NCBI RefSeq assembly: GCF_001719045.1
Contig: NZ_CP015423.1
Span: forward strand, 1,820,001-1,884,000
Origin: Paenibacillus polymyxa
GTDB lineage: Bacteria > Bacillota > Bacilli > Paenibacillales > Paenibacillaceae
Length of the DNA: 64,000 nucleotides
Reading direction: 5' to 3'
Of the stretch, positions 55,120-63,963 are shown one piece after another; within the stretch, counting starts at the first letter, position 1, and every line of letters starts with the position of its first letter. The notes beneath the pieces are model-generated. The model made no database searches, had not been told where the DNA came from, and saw only the letters and a program-made list of their open reading frames with translations. Made by a program: the position numbers and the translations under genes.

Positions 55120-55222
55120 CTAAGGAGTCAAGCGAGCTATGCTTTTAATTACGGCATATAGCATGATGGCCGCAATTACTATACATACAATAATGAGCGT
55201 TCTTTCCTGCTTGCGGAACATA
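55120..55222 (-). pseudogene. Possible broken small membrane ORF upstream of cydA
   Basis: GGAGG is followed seven bases on by an ATG at 55222, but the frame runs to a stop after 25 residues. Read one base out, the same stretch encodes a hydrophobic helix of the kind TLIIVCIVIAAIMLYAVIKS, ending at 55120. A one-base shift in the AGAAAC run would join the ATG to that frame. It may be a frameshifted gene, a sequence error or a coincidence. Confidence 0.3.
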
Positions 55223-55352
55223 GGAACGCCTCCTTCACTTATCTATTGGCGCATTTTGGTAACCTATTCACAGTTTGGTTCATTCTATCGAGTTTTAACC
55301 CTGCTTCTGCATTGAATGTAGCAGTATTTCTTTTTAGTGTTTACCTGAATTA

Positions 55353-55370
55353 GTGTGAGATATGTCATTG
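55353..55370. promoter_or_regulatory. Weak Rex-like site
   Basis: GTGTGAGATATGTCATTG matches the Rex palindrome TTGTGAAATATTTCACAA at 12 of 18 bases. It lies about 290 bases upstream of cydA and 108 upstream of the CvfC-like gene, so which gene it would serve is unclear. Confidence 0.25.
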
Positions 55371-55477
55371 TGTTTTTCCTGTATACGCGAACTTATCTTT
55401 GGAGACATTCGCAGAATGAGTTACAATACAGATAAGCTATATATGGAGAACTTTTGAACAGGAGGCTGTACTGAGCT

Positions 55478-56611
55478 ATGAAAATAACATCTATCGAGCC
55501 TACTCCCAGTCCGAACACCATGATGCTGCATCTGGATGAGCGACTGGAAGCGGGTATCCGCAGAACATATACACGGGACAATGAGCGTTCCGCTCCCCCA
55601 TTTATCCGGCGCATGCTGGGCATTGAAGGGGTCAAAAGCGTGTTTCACACGACCGACTTTGTAGCCCTTGACCGCAAAGGGAATGCAGATTGGTCTACCA
55701 TTCTGGGTCAAGTCCGGGATCAGCTAGGCGAGGAAGGCGCTGACGCCAATTGGGATTTGCCAGAGGAAACCTCTGGAGAAGCATTTGGCGAAGCACAGGT
55801 CTTTGTGCAATTTTTTCGCGGCATTCCTATGCAAATTCGAGTCAAGGCGGGGCAGCAGGAGGAACGAATTTCCTTGTCCGACCGCTTCGTGCAGGCCGTT
55901 ACCCGTGTAGCGAGTGCAACGCTGATCAAGGAACGCAAGCTGAGTGATTACGGCGTCCGCTATGGTGAACTGCCGGACATTGCACGCGAGGTCGAGCAGG
56001 AATTGGAGGCAGCCTTTCCGCAAGAGCGGCTGGAGCAGATTATCCAACAGGCGATTGCCCACGGCGCAAACAACAGCGAATTCGTAGAGGAACGCCGCGA
56101 GTGGAGCGATGCCGAGCTGGAGAAGGCCCTGCAGCACGAGGATTGGCGCACACGCTACGCTGCGCTGGATCGGCTGGAACCGACGCCCGAGCATTTGCCG
56201 CTTATCCGGCAAGCGCTGCATGACGACAAAATGCAGCTGCGGCGGCTGGGCGTCGTCTATCTGGGCGATATTCGCTCACCGGAGGCGATGGATCTGCTAG
56301 CCGAGGCGCTGCGCGATCCTTCAGCGGCAGTACGCCGCACCGCAGGCGACACGTTGTCGGACATCGGCGACCCGGTCGCTACCAGCGCAATGATCGGAGC
56401 CCTGTCGGATAGCAGCAAGTTGGTGCGCTGGCGGGCGGCACGTTTTTTATACGAGGTTGGAACCGAGGATGCACGTGATGCGCTGGAGAAGGCTGTCGAT
56501 GATCCCGAATTCGAGGTTAGTCTGCAGGCTAAAATGGCGCTGGAACGCATCGAATCAGGCGAACAAGCCGCGGGCACAGTTTGGCAGCAGATGGCCAAGC
56601 GGAACTCTTAA
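55478..56611 (+). CDS. cvfC: CvfC-like protein with NifU-like N-terminus and HEAT repeats
   Basis: The 377-residue cytosolic protein has an N-terminal domain resembling NifU N-termini (IEPTPSPNTMMLHLDE, with GVKSVFHTTDFVALDRKG, residues about 1-90), a middle helical region, and C-terminal HEAT-like repeats (AALDRLEPTPEHLPLIRQALHDD, VRRTAGDTLSDIGDPVA, VRWRAARFLYEVGTEDARDALEKAVDD; about 225-370). This is the layout of the conserved virulence factor C family. Its biochemical role is not established. GGAGG lies 12 bases before the ATG. Confidence 0.85.
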   Translation: MKITSIEPTPSPNTMMLHLDERLEAGIRRTYTRDNERSAPPFIRRMLGIEGVKSVFHTTDFVALDRKGNADWSTILGQVRDQLGEEGADANWDLPEETSGEAFGEAQVFVQFFRGIPMQIRVKAGQQEERISLSDRFVQAVTRVASATLIKERKLSDYGVRYGELPDIAREVEQELEAAFPQERLEQIIQQAIAHGANNSEFVEERREWSDAELEKALQHEDWRTRYAALDRLEPTPEHLPLIRQALHDDKMQLRRLGVVYLGDIRSPEAMDLLAEALRDPSAAVRRTAGDTLSDIGDPVATSAMIGALSDSSKLVRWRAARFLYEVGTEDARDALEKAVDDPEFEVSLQAKMALERIESGEQAAGTVWQQMAKRNS

Positions 56612-56735
56612 TTTAAGATTCTACAGGTGATTTTCAAAAAATTGTCGATTGTCAGAAGATGTACAGGTACGATATACTGTAGTTCGCTATACAATAAAAT
56701 ATCATGTCATACACCTCATCAACCCTGTTTTATGA

Positions 56736-56932
56736 TGAGGTAGAGGTCGCGGATGTAATCAGTACACCGGAGGAGACGATAAGAGCCGTCTGAGATTCCA
56801 GTGGAAAGGTACACCCGCCGAAGTATGCGGAGCTGACTCTTTGTAAATACTCCGAATGCTGGGGCTGCTAACCGAAAGGAGCAGAACTGTCACACGCTGT
56901 CCTAACACAGACACGTGTGTTGAGCTATCTTG
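56736..56932 (+). ncRNA. Lysine riboswitch (L-box)
   Basis: The leader between cvfC and the lysP-like gene carries L-box hallmarks: GGTAGAGGTCGCG at the 5' side, GAAAGG and CGCCGAAG in the core, and the 3' GGGCTGCTAACCGAAAGGAG-type segment. The closing helix pairs AGGTAG (56738) with CTATCT (56925). A terminator hairpin follows at 56967. High lysine should cause termination and lower the permease expression. Confidence 0.9.
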
Positions 56933-56966
56933 TTATGGAAGAAGGTATGGTGCGGAATGCATAGAC

Positions 56967-56997
56967 AAAACCGCAGGCGTATTCCCTGCGGTTTTTT
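56967..56997 (+). terminator. Riboswitch expression-platform terminator
   Basis: An 11-bp stem AAAACCGCAGG / CCTGCGGTTTT ends in six T, between the L-box aptamer and the permease start. Confidence 0.85.
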
Positions 56998-57069
56998 GAT
57001 TTATATACTCCCCCTCCTTCTGGCTCTTGCCCTGACATGAAATACAATTTCATGAAGGAGTGTTTGAAC

Positions 57070-58536
57070 GTGCAACACAAAGCAACACCTGACGCAACCT
57101 TGCGTAAAAGTCTCAAAGCCCGCCATATGACGATGATCGCCCTCGGCGGCTCTATCGGTACGGGCCTGTTCCTCGCCAGTGGAGGCGCGGTTGCCGAAGC
57201 TGGACCCGGCGGTGCGCTGCTGGCTTATGCAGCAGTTGGCCTCATGGTCTACTTCCTTATGACCAGCCTCGGTGAGTTGGCTACATTTATGCCTGAATCC
57301 GGCTCTTTTAACACCTATGCAGGTCGCTTCGTCGATCCGGCTTTTGGTTTCGCCATGGGCTGGAACTTCTGGTACAACTGGGCGGTGACGATTGCTGCCG
57401 AATTAGCAGCAGCGACCGTGCTCATCAAATATTGGTTCCCGGAAAGCCACTCTGCCTGGTGGAGTCTGTTATTCCTAGCCGTAATCTTCGCGTTGAACGC
57501 ATTGACAGTCAAAGGCTACGGTGAGTCTGAATACTGGTTCGCCATGATTAAAATTGTGACCGTGGTCATCTTTTTGACCGTAGGTGTGCTGATGATCTTC
57601 GGTATTATGGGTGGCCCTGCGGTTGGCTTTGCCAACTTCACGGTAGGAGACGCCCCGTTCCATGGCGGATTCTTTGCTGTATTGGGCGTATTCATGGCAG
57701 CGGGATTTTCCTTTCAGGGAACGGAGCTGATTGGGGTAGCCGCTGGAGAGAGCGAAAATCCGCGTGAAAATGTGCCGCGCGCCATCCGTCAAATCTTTTG
57801 GCGCATCCTGTTCTTTTATATTCTCGCGATTCTCGTGATTGGGTTGATCATTCCGTACACCAATCCAAATCTGCTGCGGGGAGATATCAGTGACATCGGT
57901 GTCAGCCCGTTCACGCTCGTATTTGAAAAAGCAGGGCTTGCGATTGCTGCTTCTGTTATGAACGCCGTTATTTTGACTTCCGTATTGTCGGCAGGTAACT
58001 CGGGTATGTACGCGGCAACTCGGGTACTATACGCTTTGGCACGGGAAGGTAAAGCCCCGCGTTTCCTCGGACGTATCAATAGACGTGGCATTCCTATGAA
58101 TGCACTGCTGATCACGACCGCTGTCGGTATGCTAGCCTTTCTCGCCTCCCTGTATGGAGACGGTGTAGTCTATAACTGGCTGCTGAATGCTTCTGGAATG
58201 TGCGGATTTATTACGTGGGTCGGGATTGCAGTCAGCCATTATCGTTTCCGCCGTGCCTTTACTGCACAGGGCCACAGTCTGAGTGAGCTTCCATACAAAG
58301 CCCGCTGGTTCCCGTTTGGGCCGTTGTTTGCCTTCGCTCTGTGTATCATTGTCATTATCGGGCAAGGGGCGGATGCCTTCACCGGACAGGAGATTGACTG
58401 GAAAACGATGATCGCTACGTATATGAGTGTGCCGCTGTTCCTTCTGCTGTGGCTCGGCTACAAATGGATCAAACGTACTAAAATCGTTCCGTTAAAAGAA
58501 TGTGATTTGAGTCCAGATGCTTCTTCGGATAAATAA
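57070..58536 (+). CDS. lysP: Lysine-specific APC permease, LysP-like
   Basis: The 488-residue amino acid permease starts at GTG 57070, nine bases after GGAG; a longer frame from 57037 lacks a site. It has twelve hydrophobic segments and APC signatures: HMTMIALGGSIGTGLFLASGGAVAEAGPGG, GFNFWYNW near 108-120, and FQGTELIGVAAGE. Length is near E. coli LysP (489). The lysine riboswitch in its leader supports lysine as its substrate. It is monocistronic with a long-loop terminator at its end. Confidence 0.92.
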   Translation: MQHKATPDATLRKSLKARHMTMIALGGSIGTGLFLASGGAVAEAGPGGALLAYAAVGLMVYFLMTSLGELATFMPESGSFNTYAGRFVDPAFGFAMGWNFWYNWAVTIAAELAAATVLIKYWFPESHSAWWSLLFLAVIFALNALTVKGYGESEYWFAMIKIVTVVIFLTVGVLMIFGIMGGPAVGFANFTVGDAPFHGGFFAVLGVFMAAGFSFQGTELIGVAAGESENPRENVPRAIRQIFWRILFFYILAILVIGLIIPYTNPNLLRGDISDIGVSPFTLVFEKAGLAIAASVMNAVILTSVLSAGNSGMYAATRVLYALAREGKAPRFLGRINRRGIPMNALLITTAVGMLAFLASLYGDGVVYNWLLNASGMCGFITWVGIAVSHYRFRRAFTAQGHSLSELPYKARWFPFGPLFAFALCIIVIIGQGADAFTGQEIDWKTMIATYMSVPLFLLLWLGYKWIKRTKIVPLKECDLSPDASSDK

Positions 58537-58548
58537 TAGAAAACAGTA

Positions 58549-58652
58549 AAAAAAGCCCGTCTCCACATATCAGGGAAAACACGCTGGTAAGCCTGGTCCA
58601 AGACCATTTATCCGCATTTTCACCTGTATATGCCCGGAGACGGGCTTTTTCT
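58549..58652. terminator. Long-loop bidirectional terminator
   Basis: A 15-bp stem AAAAAGCCCGTCTCC / GGAGACGGGCTTTTT encloses about 70 bases and ends in a T-run, between convergent lysP and MFS genes. Confidence 0.75.
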
Positions 58653-58654
58653 GT

Positions 58655-60031
58655 TTATTTGGAGGAAGGTTCCAATGAAGCTGACAAAGACATGGATAAG
58701 GCACGACGACTAAAAACACCGTATATAACAGCAATCAGCGTCAGCACTGCAGAAAACAAGTACAAATTAACGATGCCCAGATGATCTGCAATCCAGCCCA
58801 TTAACAGGAGCGAAATACAAAAGGTCAAACTTGTCAGTGTGGCCTGGGCAGACAGCACCTTGGGCAAATCATGTACAGACACACTCATCTGCATCATCGT
58901 GCGGCGGGATACGACAGACATTTCCGCAGGTAGTCCCATCAACAACACGATAAGCAGCGTCAGCGGCGGTAATGTGTTCAGTGCGTACCATGCTGTCAGC
59001 AGCCCGTAGCCTGCCATCCCCGCTAACATGGCGGGCAGCAGCCTGCGCTGCAAATGCTTGACGCAGGCGAGGACAACGATGCCGCCGCCAATCGCTCCTG
59101 CAAAATACGCTGCATTGATGTATCCCCACCATGCCTCGCTCTTGTGCAAAACCTGCTGGGCGAAAGCAAGCGTGAACGCGCCTACCCAAACCGAACCCCC
59201 TAGAAGGTCAATCATATCCATAAAAATAAGAGCTTTCAGTCTGCGACTGGCTCCGATAAGGCTCCAGCCTTCACGAAGTATTTCCTTTTTACGTTTGGGA
59301 GGTAGTGCAGGGCTCTCTGATTCCGGGCCATACAGTGTATCTTCCAGCTGTGAAGGGGGCAAGTCATGATGCCCTTGCCCGGGCTCAGTACCAGTTTCGG
59401 AAACCGAAACATCTCCACCTCGCACCCTTGTTCCAGGTTGCAGCAAATAATGGGCTTTGCCCTCTAGTGGATCTCGGATCAAGCTGGTGAAGATCATTGC
59501 TACCATATAGAGTCCACCAGCCACTAGCAGTGTTTTTTCCGAGCCTAGCATGGCTACGAGCACCCCACTAAGCCCCCACCCCGCTAATTGCACCGTCTGA
59601 TCGCTGACCGACACCAGACTGTTTGCCCGCATGAGTCCTTCCCCAGACGCAAGGCGAGGAATCAGTGCATTACGCGCAGGCGTGGTCCATCCATCCAGAA
59701 AGGACATGGCTGTCACCAACGTAAACACAATCACCCATATCGGCTCCGTACCCGCTGACCACAAGTGGCCCAGCAGAACAGCGAAGAAAACCAGTTGTCC
59801 GAACTGAGAAACGAATAAAATAAAAGGAAGCTGGAATCGGGCCAAAATGAGCGGTGCTAAAAAGCCGCTGATCATCTGTGCTCCCATTCGCAGCAACGGA
59901 ACGAGCACCGAAGAGAAGATGGAGTCCGTTTCATGAAAAACCAGAGACACAAGTGCCATAATGTAAAGAATGTCGGCCGCATTAGACATGGTCTGCGTGC
60001 CAAGCAAATAGGTAAAGGAACGCTTGTGCAT
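58655..60031 (-). CDS. MFS transporter
   Basis: The 458-residue protein has about twelve hydrophobic segments and a soluble, low-complexity loop (about 195-240, with many Glu, Ser, Pro). The sequence FLAPLILARFQLPFILFVSQFG and the FLDGWTTPARNALIPRL segment resemble MFS multidrug-type permeases. Substrate is unknown. The ATG at 60031 is preceded by GGAG with a 12-base gap. It is convergent with lysP. Confidence 0.85.
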   Translation of the reverse strand: MHKRSFTYLLGTQTMSNAADILYIMALVSLVFHETDSIFSSVLVPLLRMGAQMISGFLAPLILARFQLPFILFVSQFGQLVFFAVLLGHLWSAGTEPIWVIVFTLVTAMSFLDGWTTPARNALIPRLASGEGLMRANSLVSVSDQTVQLAGWGLSGVLVAMLGSEKTLLVAGGLYMVAMIFTSLIRDPLEGKAHYLLQPGTRVRGGDVSVSETGTEPGQGHHDLPPSQLEDTLYGPESESPALPPKRKKEILREGWSLIGASRRLKALIFMDMIDLLGGSVWVGAFTLAFAQQVLHKSEAWWGYINAAYFAGAIGGGIVVLACVKHLQRRLLPAMLAGMAGYGLLTAWYALNTLPPLTLLIVLLMGLPAEMSVVSRRTMMQMSVSVHDLPKVLSAQATLTSLTFCISLLLMGWIADHLGIVNLYLFSAVLTLIAVIYGVFSRRALSMSLSASLEPSSK

Positions 60032-60078
60032 ATAAATAAAATACTCCTTTGTTAATGTAGCTTTTTACAGCAAGATGA

Positions 60079-61206
60079 TTAGGTCCATTTCAGGGTTACA
60101 CGAAGATTGCCGGTACTTCCTAGATCCGTAATCTGATAGGAAATGGATTTCAAACCGAGTTGATATAAGGATTGTAAATCCTCCTTGAGACTTCGCTCCG
60201 TTCCCTGATAGGCAAAGGTAAGTGTCGTCCCTCCCTTATTTACAATCTTACGTACCTGTTCCTTAATGTCGGCAGATGATTTAACCAGACCCTTGCCGTC
60301 TTGCAGCGGATATTCGAGGGTATTGTACAGTTTTTGATACACAGCAGCCTTTGATCCTCCGGCAGTTACTAGTGCTGATAAGGTTTCCCGATACAATGTA
60401 TTCGCCTGAGGATACGGCTTAACCCATGAATGATCCCGCCGCATTTCGGTATCCGTCAGCAGATAATATGAAGTGCTTACCTCGTTCGCGCGATCCGGGG
60501 TTGGATCATCCCATGTCGTATCCATGTGATACCATCGACCATCTAATAAAACCAGATTCCATGCATGCAGCTGACCCCCTGCTCTTCCTTCCACAATCCG
60601 GTTCGTAATGCCTGCACGTTCCAGCATTTTATAGGCCAGCAGTGAATAACCCTGACAGACCGTGCTTCCCGTTTTCAGGCCATCATAGGCTGTGTACTTT
60701 TGCTGTGCTTCATCATACTTCAGGCGAACGACGATCCAATCATGAATGGCCTTTACCTTCTCATGATCCGTCATTCCCTTCGTCATAATATCCCCCAGCA
60801 CCGCTTTAACTGTGCTATCCACATATGCTGTCTGTTCCTTCGTCTCCCGGTAGCTTAAACGAATCGTAACCTGAGCGGAGGTCGTTGTTCCTGTATAGCT
60901 GAATGCGTAGCTTTTGATCGTATAATTCACATACGGATCGCTCTCCATGGCCTGTTGGATGGCCGTCTGTAATTGCTGCTTGAGACCGTTCACTCGCCCT
61001 TGATATGTAAAGGTCAGCGTTTCACTCCGCGTAGCCATTGCCTGTAAAAGCTTGTTCTGAAGCTGCTGCGATGATACGGATGGAGCCGGCTTAACCGACG
61101 TCGCATACACATTGCTGCCCCACTCCACAGCCTGCGGCAGCAACACAGCCAGCGCTGCACCCGCAACCAGACATTTTACAAGCCTAACCCCGATTTTTCT
61201 GTTCAT
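60079..61206 (-). CDS. Exported transglutaminase-like protein
   Basis: The ATG at 61206 (MNRKIGVRLVKCLVAG) lies nine bases after AGGA, giving 375 residues. There is a signal peptide or membrane anchor at about 8-28, then tandem weak repeats (FTYQGRVNGLKQQL at the start, FAYQGTERSLKEDL near the end), and a central transglutaminase core with catalytic Cys (GSTVCQGYS), His (GGQLHAWNLV) and Asp (YHMDTTWDDP). The role may be protein crosslinking or peptidase action at the envelope. It is followed by the MFS gene on the same strand. Confidence 0.85.
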   Translation of the reverse strand: MNRKIGVRLVKCLVAGAALAVLLPQAVEWGSNVYATSVKPAPSVSSQQLQNKLLQAMATRSETLTFTYQGRVNGLKQQLQTAIQQAMESDPYVNYTIKSYAFSYTGTTTSAQVTIRLSYRETKEQTAYVDSTVKAVLGDIMTKGMTDHEKVKAIHDWIVVRLKYDEAQQKYTAYDGLKTGSTVCQGYSLLAYKMLERAGITNRIVEGRAGGQLHAWNLVLLDGRWYHMDTTWDDPTPDRANEVSTSYYLLTDTEMRRDHSWVKPYPQANTLYRETLSALVTAGGSKAAVYQKLYNTLEYPLQDGKGLVKSSADIKEQVRKIVNKGGTTLTFAYQGTERSLKEDLQSLYQLGLKSISYQITDLGSTGNLRVTLKWT

Positions 61207-61446
61207 ACAGAGCGTTCCTGCCCTTCTTAGCATAGTTGTAAACAGCTATATCTTACCATAAAAACAGTTGCCCCAAACGCTCTAGTTTTGTCGGTTGCAG
61301 ACGAGTAAGGGTGCAGTTCAAGACAGGTTGTGACATCATACTCGGCTATATAACAGATCGGATAATGAGCAAACATGTCGTTCGTAGAGAGTTTTATCAC
61401 AGCAATCTAGATTTCCTCATGATATGGTACTGGCATCGGAAGTAAA

Positions 61447-61461
61447 TGATATTGATTCTCA
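61447..61461. promoter_or_regulatory. Candidate Fur box before feoAB
   Basis: TGATATTGATTCTCA matches the 7-1-7 Fur consensus at 12 of 14 fixed bases, 26 bases before the feoA start. Confidence 0.7.
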
Positions 61462-61486
61462 TTCTAGATCAGAAAGGCTGAGCACT

Positions 61487-61732
61487 ATGCCAGAATGTAT
61501 CTCACTCCTTCGTACGCCACTGGGTCAGACTGTGCGTTTGCAATCTCTCGCCCCTCTTCATCCCTCATTGCGCCGCCGCTTAACAGACATGGGCATTAAC
61601 GAAGGTTCCATCATACGGTTAAAAAAAATCAGTTTATTGGGCGGTCCTATTGTCATTGAATGCAACGGCCAGCTGGTCGGCCTTCGCCAAAATCAGGTGA
61701 AGCAACTGGAGGTTGTTCCAACATGGACATGA
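61487..61732 (+). CDS. feoA: Ferrous iron transport protein A
   Basis: The 81-residue SH3-like protein starts at ATG 61487 (MPECISLLRTPLGQTV), nine bases after AAAGG; the open frame further upstream overlaps the Fur box and is not used. LAPLHPSLRRRLTDMGINEGSIIRL is typical of FeoA. It binds and modulates FeoB. It overlaps feoB by 10 bases, and a Fur box precedes it. Confidence 0.9.
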   Translation: MPECISLLRTPLGQTVRLQSLAPLHPSLRRRLTDMGINEGSIIRLKKISLLGGPIVIECNGQLVGLRQNQVKQLEVVPTWT

Positions 61733-63732
61733 TCGCTCTATTCGGTAATCCCAACACAGGAAAAACCTCATTATTTAACAAGCTGACTCGTACGTATGCA
61801 GAAGTAGGAAACTGGTCCGGCGTCACAGTGGAAAAGAAAACAGGCATCCTGCGTGACAAGTCTGCCGTATTGGTGGATTTGCCGGGCGCCTACTCTTTAC
61901 TCCCTCTTTCGCTGGATGAAGGTGTCGCAACTCGATATTTGCTGGAAGAACCTCCTACGGCCCTGATTAACATTGTGGATGCCTCCCAGCTCCAGCGTAA
62001 TCTCTATCTAACCGTACAACTACTGGAGTATGGCCGTCCGCTTGTACTTGGCTTAAACATGACTGACGTAGCCGATGCCACGGGTCTTCGTGTAAACAAG
62101 GAATTGTTAGCCGATCAATTGAACGTTCCCATCATTCCTATGGTGGCGCGTACAGGCAGTGGAAGTAAGCAAATGCTCGCTTCTCTTCGGGAGGTAAGAC
62201 GTACATCCAATGCTTTTCAATTGGACTACGGCCCTGCCGTTGAAGCTGCTATTACCGATATTTGCAACTTGCTGCCAAATGCACCTGTGCCGCAACTGCG
62301 GTGGGCCGCACTGCAATGTCTGGAAGGCAATCCTGTCGTCATGGAATGGATGACGAATGAGGTACAGCGTGAACAAGTAACTGCACGCATCCACCGTTGC
62401 GAGGAAGAACTTCTCGGTGAAGGCCATGCCATCACCCCTGCTCAGCATATTCGTTCTGTACGAACAGCATGGATTGCTGATCTGTGCACCAAGGCACTCG
62501 ACACCTCCAAACTCAGACCGCACAGCCTGACGGATAGGCTGGATGCACTATTAACTCACCGGTATCTGGGGATTCCGATCTTTTTGCTGCTGATGTACGC
62601 TACCTTCAAGTTCACCTTCGATTGGGCGGGGACGATCCTTTCAGATATGCTGGATGGATTTTTTTCAGGGACACTCAGCACTTGGATTTCTGAGTTACTC
62701 GTTCACTTGAACGCGTCTGCTTTTACGCAAAGTCTAGTCGTGGACGGCATCGTGGCTGGAGTCGGGGGTGTGCTTGTATTTCTGCCTCAAATTGCTATTT
62801 TATTTCTGATAATTTCAGTGATCGAAGACTCTGGTTATATGGCACGGGTCACGATACTCATGGATCGCCTGATGCAAGCCGTTGGCTTGAACGGGAAAAG
62901 CTTCATTCCCTTCATCATCGGATTTGGCTGCAATGTCCCTGCGATTATGGCGGCACGCACCATTGAACAGCCCAGAGAACGTCTCATTACCACGTTGCTG
63001 GTGCCCTTTATGTCGTGTTCAGCCCGCCTGCCGGTATATGCGTTGTTTGCGGGTGTGTTTTTCCCAACACATGCGGCAAGCATTATCATGCTGATGTATG
63101 TGTTAGGAATCATCGTTTCACTTATACTTGCCAAAATTTTTTCCAAAGTATCCATTTTGTCGGGTGAGCCCTCCCTCTTCATCGTGGAACTTCCTCCCTA
63201 TCGAGTGCCGCAGGCTCTTACACTATTCCGCAGCACATGGGAGAAGGTCAAAGGCTTCGTCCGTAAAGCCGGAACCATTATTCTTGCAGGTTCCGTTGGC
63301 ATCTGGCTCTTGTCCAATTTCGGTCCGCAGGGCTTCGGGGCAGAAATGAATGACAGCCTGCTTGCCACCGTTGGGGGTTGGTTCGCTCCATTACTGGCCC
63401 CTCTCGGTTTTGGCACCTGGCAAGCAGGAGCTTCCCTGCTCACAGGCTTTATGGCCAAGGAAGTTGTCGTATCAACGATGAATATTATTTACCACGTTCC
63501 CGATATGCAGGGACTTGAACTACAAGTCAGACAGGCCTTTACACCGCTTGCCTCTTTTAGCTTTATGGTGTTCATTCTGCTGTATGTTCCGTGTCTGGCT
63601 ACAGTAGCGGTCATTCGAAAAGAAACCCTTTCGTGGCGTTGGACCGCATTTTCTGTGATCTATCCTTTGACCGTCGCATATATCATCGCCGTTTTGATCT
63701 ATCAATGTGGCAGATTATTAGGTTGGGGTTAA
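61723..63732 (+). CDS. feoB: Ferrous iron transporter FeoB
   Basis: The 669-residue protein has an N-terminal GTPase (GNPNTGKTSLFNKL as G1, DLPGAYSL as G3, NMTDV as G4), a helical GDI-like domain, then a multi-helix membrane region with the two gate motifs (GFGCNVPAIMAARTIEQPRERL, near the middle, and LLTGFMAKEVVVSTMNIIY). The ATG at 61723 follows GGAGG by ten bases. It imports Fe(II) under low-oxygen conditions. It is translationally coupled to feoA. Confidence 0.95.
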   Translation: MDMIALFGNPNTGKTSLFNKLTRTYAEVGNWSGVTVEKKTGILRDKSAVLVDLPGAYSLLPLSLDEGVATRYLLEEPPTALINIVDASQLQRNLYLTVQLLEYGRPLVLGLNMTDVADATGLRVNKELLADQLNVPIIPMVARTGSGSKQMLASLREVRRTSNAFQLDYGPAVEAAITDICNLLPNAPVPQLRWAALQCLEGNPVVMEWMTNEVQREQVTARIHRCEEELLGEGHAITPAQHIRSVRTAWIADLCTKALDTSKLRPHSLTDRLDALLTHRYLGIPIFLLLMYATFKFTFDWAGTILSDMLDGFFSGTLSTWISELLVHLNASAFTQSLVVDGIVAGVGGVLVFLPQIAILFLIISVIEDSGYMARVTILMDRLMQAVGLNGKSFIPFIIGFGCNVPAIMAARTIEQPRERLITTLLVPFMSCSARLPVYALFAGVFFPTHAASIIMLMYVLGIIVSLILAKIFSKVSILSGEPSLFIVELPPYRVPQALTLFRSTWEKVKGFVRKAGTIILAGSVGIWLLSNFGPQGFGAEMNDSLLATVGGWFAPLLAPLGFGTWQAGASLLTGFMAKEVVVSTMNIIYHVPDMQGLELQVRQAFTPLASFSFMVFILLYVPCLATVAVIRKETLSWRWTAFSVIYPLTVAYIIAVLIYQCGRLLGWG

Positions 63733-63768
63733 GTCAGGCCCTATAGTAAATAAAAGGAAGTGAATTCC

Positions 63769-63945
63769 ATGATCAATATCATGATTTTATTGGCGATCCT
63801 CGGTTATAGTGCATGGGTGCTGGTACGATTTTTGCGAAAAAGCCGTCAAGGCGCCTGTGCGGGGTGTTCGTCGAGCAAGTCATGTCCTGGCTGTGCCGTA
63901 AGTTCTATGAATGAAGATCATGCGAAAATCAAGAAAAGTATTTAA
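63769..63945 (+). CDS. FeoB-associated Cys-rich membrane protein
   Basis: The 58-residue protein starts at ATG 63769 with AAGGAAGTG upstream; a GTG at 63760 touches the site. It has one membrane helix (INIMILLAILGYSAWVLV) and a cytosolic Cys-rich tail (CAGCSSSKSCPGC). Proteins of this type often follow feoB and are thought to aid iron handling. It closes the feo operon. Confidence 0.88.
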   Translation: MINIMILLAILGYSAWVLVRFLRKSRQGACAGCSSSKSCPGCAVSSMNEDHAKIKKSI

Positions 63946-63963
63946 TTCATGCTCATCATCACA

